From NCBI GenBank assembly GCA_027486585.1, contig JAIXOU010000055.1:1-64000 (forward strand): a stretch of DNA of 64,000 bases. The letters are read 5' to 3'. The DNA comes from Verrucomicrobiaceae bacterium (GTDB taxonomy: Bacteria > Verrucomicrobiota > Verrucomicrobiia > Verrucomicrobiales > Verrucomicrobiaceae). Position numbers and translations under genes: made by a program. A model generated the notes under the pieces. That model was given only the letters and a program-made list of their open reading frames with translations, was not told where the DNA came from and searched no databases. Positions 58,388 through 64,000 of this stretch are shown piece after piece. The stretch's first letter is position 1. Every line of letters begins with the position of its first letter.

Positions 58388-59494
58388 TTGTCGTCAAGAC
58401 TTGCTGGCATTTTCTTGCTATCGATACTGGCTTCACTGTACTTTAGGCATCTCCGATCCTCAAACAAACAGTCTAAAGGAATGGATTCGCGAATCGCGAC
58501 GCTCATGGCTGAGCGTGGCATTAGCGGATTATCTCTAGCGATCATTCAGGAAGGCAAGATCGTTAAAGCACAAGGTTATGGTTTTACCGATAAGACTCAC
58601 AAGACTGCCGTAACGACCAAAACTCTCTTTCAAGCAGGCTCCATCAGCAAGCCGGTGACTGCATTAGGTGCCCTTCATTTGGTGGAACAAAATCGTTTGT
58701 CGCTAGACAGCGATGTGAATGAAAAGTTGCGTTCGTGGAAGGTGCCTGAAAACGAGTTCACCCAAGAAAAGAAGGTCACTTTGCGAGGCATTCTCAGCCA
58801 CAGCGCCGGTCTGACGATCCACGGCTTTCCAGGTTATGCGCCCAAGAGCCCCTTACCGAGTCTGGTGCAAGTGCTTGATGGAACGCACCCCGCCAATACC
58901 GGAGCCGTTCGAGTGGCTAAAATCCCAGGATTGGAAGAGCAATACTCCGGCGGCGGCTACGCGGTGATGCAACAATTGATTGTCGATGTTACTGAAGAGC
59001 CGTTTGCAACATTCATGCATGAAACGGTGCTGAAACCTTTCGACATGACAGACAGCACCTTTGAACAACCGCTGCCTGCTCATCTGACGCTCAAAACAGC
59101 TGCAGGGCACGATACCAACGGGCATGCAATTACGGACAGATGGCATATTTACCCCGAAGCCGCGGCAGCAGGCTTATGGACAACGCCTTCTGATCTAGCC
59201 AAGTTCATCATCAGTATCCAGGAGGCCATTGCCGGAAAATTAGACCTTGTCATTTCTCCATCCATGGCTCGTCAAATGGTCACCAAACAAGGGCACAATG
59301 CAGGTCTCGGCCTCTTTCTTGAAGGTGCGGGATCCGATCTCCTTTTCATGCATGATGGACGGAATGAAGGCTTTGACTCCATCCTCCTAGCAACGGCTAA
59401 AACGGGATTTGGGATCGTGATCATGATGAATGCCAATGATAACAGCGGGGTCTTGAGAGAGATCCTCAAAGCCGTCCACGAAGAGTATCCGTGA
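58388..59494 (+). CDS. Beta-lactamase-family serine hydrolase
   Basis: A 368-residue protein of the serine beta-lactamase/penicillin-binding class C-type family. SxxK is Ser85-Lys88 in 'FQAGSISKPVTALGAL', the second motif is 'EQYSGGGYAVMQQ' and the third 'HDGRNEGF' (HxG). The N-terminus has a hydrophobic stretch (AGIFLLSILASLYF), suggesting secretion or membrane anchoring. The start taken is TTG at 58388, because this keeps the hydrophobic segment; an ATG at 58481 would give a cytosolic form. The real activity may be esterase or peptidase. It is 26 nt after sucB on the same strand but its role is unrelated. Confidence 0.82.
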   Translation: MSSRLAGIFLLSILASLYFRHLRSSNKQSKGMDSRIATLMAERGISGLSLAIIQEGKIVKAQGYGFTDKTHKTAVTTKTLFQAGSISKPVTALGALHLVEQNRLSLDSDVNEKLRSWKVPENEFTQEKKVTLRGILSHSAGLTIHGFPGYAPKSPLPSLVQVLDGTHPANTGAVRVAKIPGLEEQYSGGGYAVMQQLIVDVTEEPFATFMHETVLKPFDMTDSTFEQPLPAHLTLKTAAGHDTNGHAITDRWHIYPEAAAAGLWTTPSDLAKFIISIQEAIAGKLDLVISPSMARQMVTKQGHNAGLGLFLEGAGSDLLFMHDGRNEGFDSILLATAKTGFGIVIMMNANDNSGVLREILKAVHEEYP

Positions 59495-59621
59495 TCGGAA
59501 ACCATTGCCCGCAGCCCCGGCTCTTTGAGCCAGAAGCGAAGGATATCCCAGAAGCATTTCAAATATCCTGCACAACACAACCTTTACGTCGTGTTCTAAG
59601 ACTTTGGACTGTGACGCTAAA

Positions 59622-60971
59622 CTAAATGGCCCAGCCTTTGCGATAGGTCTTCGTGAGAAGTTTGTCGGCAGCGGGGTTGTTTTTGAAGGTAAAGGCTTGG
59701 GTATCCCACTCAAGAGTTTTGGGGTTCAGTGGGCGTCCGGTGCGTTGATCAATCTCGCCAATGGCTAGACGTGTAGCTACATTGCCGAGCTGCACGGTTT
59801 CTGACAATGGGCCAGCATAGTCGAAGCCGTCGCTGGTCTTTTCGCCGCCAAGACAGGCATCCACCCAGCGATGCCAGTGACTCAGTCCCTGTTCTTTTGG
59901 GTATTGGAACCCAGTAAATTTGTCCAGTGGATAGAGTCGCGGCCCAGCCACATGAGCCAGCACGAGGTTGCCTGTTTCACCAATGAAGATGGAGCCGCTC
60001 TTTGGTAAATCCAGGTTGCCTGGCATCTGAGCTAACTTGCGATCCGGGCGCAGTCCCCCGTCTGTCCAGGTTACCTTCAGCGTCTTGCCAGCGATACGTT
60101 CATTCCCTGGAAAAAGATATTCGATCTGCTGCGTGGTGGGCCAGATGTGTTCATTGATGCCGCTGTTTTCTGCGGTGATCTGAATCGGTGCATTCAGGCC
60201 GAGCGCGGTAAAAACGGGATCAAGAATGTGACAGCCAAAGTCCCCCAAAGCACCACCTCCAAAATCCTGCCAATCACGCCAAACGAAGGGATGATAGCAA
60301 GGGGCATAAGCCCGCTTGGGTGCCACACCTAACCAGAGATCCCAGTTCACATGACTCGGCACTTTGGAACTAGAAGCAGGCGCTAACCGTTTGTTACGCT
60401 CATTGCCTGTGACTGATACCCAAGAGTGTACTTCTTTGATTTTTCCAATGGCACCTTCTTTGATTAGACGAGTCCCTAGACGGTACTCCAGTGCCGAGTG
60501 AATCTGATTTCCCATCTGTGTGACGACCTTGGCCTTAGCTGCCTCCAGACGCATTTGCCGCGCCTCCCAGACAGTGTGGGCCAGAGGTTTTTGACAATAG
60601 ACATGCTTACCTCGGCGCATGGCATCAATGGCCACCTTGGCATGCATGTGATCAGGAATACCGATGTTTACCGCATCAAATTTGTCCTCCAACTTGGCAA
60701 ACATTTCCCGGTAGTCGGTGAAATGCGCCACATTGGGGAAGTCCGTATCCACTTTACCAAAGCGGCTGCTGTCGATGTCACAAAAACCGACATACTGCAC
60801 ATTCGCATGAGCCCCGATGTTTTTGATATCGCTAAACGCCATACCGTCGGCACCAACAGAGACGACCTGAAGCTTGGAGTTTGGGTTGGCCGACTTTACG
60901 ACGGCAGGGAAAGCAATGGCACTAGCCGCAAAAGTGGCCTGCTTTAAAAAAGATCGACGTGTCTTTGGCAT
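59622..60971 (-). CDS. Tat-exported Gfo/Idh/MocA-family oxidoreductase
   Basis: A 449-residue NAD(P)-binding protein with a twin-arginine signal 'RRSFLKQATFAASAIAFPAV' at the N-terminus. The Rossmann part begins 'KLQVVSVGADGMAF', followed by 'VGFCDIDSSRFGK', 'NIGIPDHMHAKVAIDAMRRG' and 'HVYCQKPLAHTVWEARQM' (Gln replacing the usual Glu of the EKP motif). A C-terminal domain of the GFO_IDH_MocA type follows. Such Tat-exported members are abundant in Planctomycetes and Verrucomicrobia and act on sugars or cyclitols; the substrate is unknown. It is monocistronic. Confidence 0.88.
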   Translation of the reverse strand: MPKTRRSFLKQATFAASAIAFPAVVKSANPNSKLQVVSVGADGMAFSDIKNIGAHANVQYVGFCDIDSSRFGKVDTDFPNVAHFTDYREMFAKLEDKFDAVNIGIPDHMHAKVAIDAMRRGKHVYCQKPLAHTVWEARQMRLEAAKAKVVTQMGNQIHSALEYRLGTRLIKEGAIGKIKEVHSWVSVTGNERNKRLAPASSSKVPSHVNWDLWLGVAPKRAYAPCYHPFVWRDWQDFGGGALGDFGCHILDPVFTALGLNAPIQITAENSGINEHIWPTTQQIEYLFPGNERIAGKTLKVTWTDGGLRPDRKLAQMPGNLDLPKSGSIFIGETGNLVLAHVAGPRLYPLDKFTGFQYPKEQGLSHWHRWVDACLGGEKTSDGFDYAGPLSETVQLGNVATRLAIGEIDQRTGRPLNPKTLEWDTQAFTFKNNPAADKLLTKTYRKGWAI

Positions 60972-61105
60972 GGCTTCACATACGAACTAACATGCTTAAT
61001 CTTATCCAATTGAGCTACTTATTCATAAGATACATGACATTTATGCATGACGGTTGAACGCATCTTCGTTTGCGATGCTCAAAGACCTCCTCCATCATCT
61101 CGATC

Positions 61106-61576
61106 ATGGCTAGCATTACGACTGAAAAAATCCTCGCACACACCCTGTGGTTAGACACTGAAGGGAGAAGTGGACGCAAGATCGACGAAACAGGCATGAA
61201 CCTTGCTGGGGCCATGCTCAATGATCTGAACCTCGCGAAAGTGCATCTTGTAGGCACGACCATGACCAAAGCAAATCTGGCAGGCACCAATCTCATGAAT
61301 GCGGACTTCAGCGGTGCCAATTTAGATAGCGCTAACCTGAGTGGTGCAAATCTCAGCGGTGCTGATCTCGGTGGAGTATCCCTGCGGAACTCGAATTTGA
61401 GTCACGCCAATCTTCAAGGTGCAGATCTCTCTGGAGCTAACCTCGAAGGTGCCAATCTCGAAGGTGCAGACTTCACAAACGCGGATCTCATCGCTGCTAA
61501 TTTGAAACGTTCAATTCAAACAGGCATGATCCTCACCGGTGCCAAGCTGGCAGATACTCAGGGCATCGAGCGCTGA
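61106..61576 (+). CDS. Pentapeptide-repeat protein
   Basis: The 156-residue protein has an N-terminal segment ('TTEKILAHTLWLDTEGRSGR') and then about 20 A(N/D)LxG/x pentapeptides (ANLAGTNLMNADFSGANLDS and onward) that form a right-handed quadrilateral beta-helix. It carries no signal peptide. The function of free-standing members is usually unknown; DNA-mimic or scaffold roles are only speculation. The ATG at 61106 gives the usual N-terminus; a longer ORF starts at 61070. It is divergent from the oxidoreductase gene and followed by a bidirectional terminator. Confidence 0.88.
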   Translation: MASITTEKILAHTLWLDTEGRSGRKIDETGMNLAGAMLNDLNLAKVHLVGTTMTKANLAGTNLMNADFSGANLDSANLSGANLSGADLGGVSLRNSNLSHANLQGADLSGANLEGANLEGADFTNADLIAANLKRSIQTGMILTGAKLADTQGIER

Positions 61577-61602
61577 TTTCACCTAACTTACTGAACAGAC
61601 AT

Positions 61603-61637
61603 AAAAAAGCGGAGCTCCGATAGGGGCTCCGCTTTTT
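61603..61637. terminator. Bidirectional intrinsic terminator
   Basis: AGCGGAGCTCC (61608-61618) pairs with GGGGCTCCGCT (61623-61633) around loop GATA, with one G-U pair. An A run (61603-61608) precedes and a T run (61633-61637) follows, so both converging genes (pentapeptide protein and peroxiredoxin) can use it. Confidence 0.92.
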
Positions 61638-61660
61638 GTTCACAATTTACCTGCGAAACT

Positions 61661-62185
61661 TTACTTCAACTCGCCAAGCACCCGTTTGATGTCAGCGGCC
61701 TGTTCAGCCGTGGAGGCTGTTTTGTCATGCCAGACCACTTTGCCGTCCTTCACTAAGAAGCACTGGCGTGTCGCAAGATTCAGCAGACCTTTGACCATTT
61801 TCTCCACTTTGAAGGCCGCGACTACCTTACCTTCTGGATCAGCAATGAGATCATATGGCAGTGTGAAATCTGCTTTGAATTTCTTTTGGGCTTCCGGCTT
61901 ATCAAAAGAGACACCCAGGACTTGCACACCATCCTTCGTCAGATCGGCAAAGGCATCACGGAGAGAACAAGCCTGCTTCGTGCAGCCTGGCGTATTAGCC
62001 TTGGGATAAAAGAAGACCACCGTTGGTCCCTTTTTATAGACATCGGCAAAATTAACGGTCACGCCGTCTTGATTGATACCGGAAACCTCGGGGGCGGCAT
62101 AATTGACTTTTTCGCCTTCTCCGGCGTTGGCGCTGCCGAAGAGCCCGGCAAAGATGGCTGTAAATAGGCGCATGGTGTGTTTCAT
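61661..62185 (-). CDS. Exported Bcp/PrxQ-type peroxiredoxin
   Basis: A 174-residue thiol peroxidase with signal peptide (MRLFTAIFAGLFGSANAGEG). The peroxidatic Cys68 lies in 'YPKANTPGCTKQACSLRD' and the resolving Cys73 five residues later, the Bcp/PrxQ arrangement. Further motifs are 'VVFFYPKA', 'GVSFDKPEAQKKF' and 'YDLIADPEG'. The signal peptide implies a periplasmic place, unlike E. coli Bcp which is cytosolic. The start at 62185 was chosen for this signal; a longer ORF starts at 62266 and would overlap the divergent lpxI region. It is monocistronic. Confidence 0.9.
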   Translation of the reverse strand: MKHTMRLFTAIFAGLFGSANAGEGEKVNYAAPEVSGINQDGVTVNFADVYKKGPTVVFFYPKANTPGCTKQACSLRDAFADLTKDGVQVLGVSFDKPEAQKKFKADFTLPYDLIADPEGKVVAAFKVEKMVKGLLNLATRQCFLVKDGKVVWHDKTASTAEQAADIKRVLGELK

Positions 62186-62334
62186 GGAGATTTGTTGGAT
62201 TGGCTTGAGGATAGGTAATCCCAAACGGCACGGACTGATTCGTTCTCGCGCCTGTTTTGGATGCAAGTGGTATTCCTTTCGTGATTCCCTCTCTTGCCTA
62301 TGAGCCCGTCCCGTGTTCCATGGTCGCTGAATTC

Positions 62335-63150
62335 ATGTCTGTCGATCTGTCCTCCATCGCCCTCATCGCCGGGAACGGCATTTACCCAGAGACCTTCATC
62401 ACCGCAGCGAGGAAGGCCGGAGTACAGCGACTCGTCGTGGCAGCCTTTCTCAATGAAACCAAACCCGAAATCGAAAAGCTGGTGGACGCCATCGAGTGGT
62501 TCCGAGTTGGGCAGCTTGGCAAAATGATCGCCTTTTTCAAAAAACAACAGATTCAGCAAGTCGTGATGGTCGGACAGATCGCTCCAAAGAACCTCTTCGA
62601 TCTGCGGCCAGACCTGCGGTTGCTTATGATGTTAGCCCGTTTAAAAAAGAGAAACGCCGAGACCCTCTTTGGTGGCATTGCGGATGAATTGTACAAAGAC
62701 AGCATCTCTTTACTACCTGCGACCACCTTTTTAGAACATCTCATGCCCGCAGTAGGTCATGTCATGGGACCACAGATCAAAAAGCGGCGCTGGGAGGATG
62801 CTGAATACGGATTCAATATCGCCAAAGAAAGCAGCCGGCTCGACATTGGGCAGACCGTCGTGGTGAAAAATGGCACTGTTTTAGCCGTCGAAGCCTTTGA
62901 AGGAACCAACGAGGCCGTGAAGCGCGGTGGAGCTATGGGACGCGGCGGAGCCACTATGGTTAAGGTTTCTAAACCTAACCAAGACATGAGATTTGATGTT
63001 CCTGTCATCGGACCCGACACCATCCGGAATGCCGCCTTTGCAGGCGTCGATTTGATTGCTGTAGAGGCTGGAAAGACGCTATTACTAGGCTTCGACGAGA
63101 TTGAGCGTGAATGCCAGACCTCTAAAATCACGATCATTGCCCTTAGTTAG
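62335..63150 (+). CDS. lpxI: UDP-2,3-diacylglucosamine pyrophosphatase LpxI
   Basis: The 271-residue enzyme (former DUF1009) cleaves UDP-2,3-diacylglucosamine to lipid X in lipid A synthesis and replaces LpxH in some Gram-negatives. The start 'IALIAGNGIYPETFITAARK' and the C-terminal 'DMRFDVPVIGPDTIRNAAFA' carry the family signature, with 'VVVKNGTVLAVEAFEGTNEA' in between. The ATG at 62335 gives the family N-terminus; earlier in-frame ATGs (62257 and 62320) are possible. Its presence supports an outer membrane with lipid A. It is divergent from the peroxiredoxin gene. Confidence 0.93.
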   Translation: MSVDLSSIALIAGNGIYPETFITAARKAGVQRLVVAAFLNETKPEIEKLVDAIEWFRVGQLGKMIAFFKKQQIQQVVMVGQIAPKNLFDLRPDLRLLMMLARLKKRNAETLFGGIADELYKDSISLLPATTFLEHLMPAVGHVMGPQIKKRRWEDAEYGFNIAKESSRLDIGQTVVVKNGTVLAVEAFEGTNEAVKRGGAMGRGGATMVKVSKPNQDMRFDVPVIGPDTIRNAAFAGVDLIAVEAGKTLLLGFDEIERECQTSKITIIALS

Positions 63151-63161
63151 ACAAACTCCCA

Positions 63162-63180
63162 TTTGTGAGAATTTCACAAA
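63162..63180. promoter_or_regulatory. Inverted repeat downstream of lpxI, possible operator
   Basis: TTTGTGA (63162-63168) and TCACAAA (63174-63180) are perfect inverted arms with spacer GAATT. The TGTGA/TCACA halves recall CRP-family sites, but the 5-nt spacer is one shorter than the E. coli CRP consensus. An A run follows, not a T run, so it is a poor terminator on the plus strand. Confidence 0.4.
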
Positions 63181-63185
63181 AAAAG

Positions 63186-63218
63186 CGGTTAAGTCTTGAT
63201 TTATTAGGCTTAAACCGG
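63186..63218. repeat. Imperfect inverted repeat before the Sel1-like gene
   Basis: CGGTTAAG (63186-63193) faces CTTAAACCG (63209-63217), inverted except for one extra A, with a 15-nt loop. It lies about 60 nt upstream of the likely start and could be a leader hairpin. Confidence 0.35.
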
Positions 63219-63277
63219 AAAAAATGAACGCTCGCCCGGTTTGTCGGGTCAATCAGAGTCCATTCATCCAACCTCAT

Positions 63278-64000
63278 ATGTTACTAACCGCACTTAAAGT
63301 TAAACTCGCCGCCATGGTCGCAGTCGCTGGTCTTGATACCGCCGAAATGCCAGGGACAAGCGCAGAACTCAACAAAGTTCTTGAAGCCCTCGCCTCTGAC
63401 CAGGCTGCTGCTCAAAAAGCAGCTCAGGACAAAACCACTGGACCTGATGTTAATAAGTCTTTCAACGAAGCACTCGTGAAAGTTCAAGAACTGGCCAAAG
63501 CCGGTGACAAAGACGCTCAATACGCGCTAGCCCATTGGGGTGTGCTGAGCAACAGCGACGTCAACGCAGCCGTTGACCTTTACCGCAAAGCAGCAGCTCA
63601 AGGCCAAGTGCTTGCGAAAGTTGAACTGGCTCAAGTCCTCCTCCAAGCCGCCCCACAAGATCAAGAAAAGGCTAAAGAAGCCGTCAAACTGATCCAGGAA
63701 GCTGAAGCTGCTGACAACAAAGTAGCCCGCCGCCTTCTCGCCAATCTCTACGTTTCCGGCGCTCCAAACGTGGGCATCGAACAAAGCGTTGAAAAAGCCA
63801 AGACCCTTCTTGAAAAAGGCAGCACTGCTGGTGATGGCGAGTCCACCCTCGGCCTTAGCCAACTTTACGCCGCAGGCGTTCCAGGACTGGCTGCTGATGC
63901 CCAGAAGTCTCTCGACTATCTGATCAAAGCAACCGAGCAAAAAAATGCCGTTGCTATGAGCACCTACGCCGCACGTCTCTTTGACGGCGACACCGGTGAA
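63278..64000 (+). CDS. Sel1-like/TPR repeat protein (3' end outside window)
   Basis: An open frame of 241 codons runs off the right edge. The product is Ala/Gln/Lys-rich with Sel1-like units such as 'DKDAQYALAHWGVLSNSDVN', 'AAVDLYRKAAAQGQVLAKVE', 'KVARRLLANLYVSGAPNVG' and 'GESTLGLSQLYAAGVPG'. The N-terminus (MLLTALKVKLAAMVAVAG) is moderately hydrophobic but not a clear signal peptide. An in-frame ATG at 63224, with a GGAAAA sequence before it, would add 18 residues. Sel1-like proteins are usually scaffolds for protein complexes. Partners are unknown. It is the only gene after lpxI here, 127 nt downstream. Confidence 0.85.
   Translation, partial: MLLTALKVKLAAMVAVAGLDTAEMPGTSAELNKVLEALASDQAAAQKAAQDKTTGPDVNKSFNEALVKVQELAKAGDKDAQYALAHWGVLSNSDVNAAVDLYRKAAAQGQVLAKVELAQVLLQAAPQDQEKAKEAVKLIQEAEAADNKVARRLLANLYVSGAPNVGIEQSVEKAKTLLEKGSTAGDGESTLGLSQLYAAGVPGLAADAQKSLDYLIKATEQKNAVAMSTYAARLFDGDTGE

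Overview
The window looks like a chromosomal segment of a Verrucomicrobiota bacterium, probably close to Verrucomicrobiaceae/Prosthecobacter. The lineage call is an inference from gene content. It rests on a giant autotransporter-repeat/Ig-like surface protein paired with a Verru_Chthon cassette B-type prepilin-like protein, a PSCyt1/DUF1549/DUF1553 protein, secreted sulfatases with a formylglycine motif, lpxI (a Gram-negative lipid A enzyme) and AP2-like domains. No rRNA, tRNA, CRISPR array, insertion sequence or phage gene was seen.

Region 1 (1-21218, minus strand) is dominated by one open reading frame of at least 6,874 codons. It starts at 20624 and is still open at the left edge. It has a signal peptide, about twenty 39-residue 'GxGY...P.V' repeats, scattered autotransporter-associated beta-strand repeats, three Ycf48/BNR-like islands, a delta-60 repeat block, 'YYD' modules and three Ig-like domains. 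A prepilin-type protein ends 48 nt upstream of it on the same strand. This pair is the best candidate for an unusual system.

Region 2 (21373-31705) is mainly minus-strand: mazG, an eight-haem cytochrome with HEAT and TPR repeats, a DUF4892/OmpA protein, a small membrane protein, murJ, a ParE-like toxin and its antitoxin, a Sua5 threonylcarbamoyl-AMP synthase and lysS. A plus-strand thioredoxin gene with its own terminator interrupts it.

Region 3 (31841-39714, plus strand) holds a PPK2 polyphosphate kinase, an ECF-like sigma factor, an AP2-like protein with a histone-H1-like lysine/alanine tail, aspartate kinase, a PSCyt/PSD1 protein with a LamG-like insertion, and a small exported protein preceded by a 400-nt intergenic region rich in inverted repeats.

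Region 4 (39744-45711, minus strand) is an envelope operon: a membrane-anchored coiled-coil Gln-rich protein, a MoxR ATPase and a fused DUF58-TgpA-type transglutaminase. Divergent from it are a coclaurine-N-methyltransferase-like/CFA synthase-family methyltransferase and an overlapping TPR protein.

Region 5 (47780-54307) contains two sulfatases, O-acetylhomoserine sulfhydrylase, an SGNH hydrolase and an unrecognised exported protein. Region 6 (54448-64000) has sucA-sucB of the 2-oxoglutarate dehydrogenase complex, a beta-lactamase-family hydrolase, a Tat-exported Gfo/Idh/MocA protein, a pentapeptide-repeat protein, an exported Bcp-type peroxiredoxin, lpxI and the start of a Sel1-like repeat protein cut by the right edge.

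Many start codons lack a purine-rich Shine-Dalgarno sequence and instead follow a C/T-rich leader.
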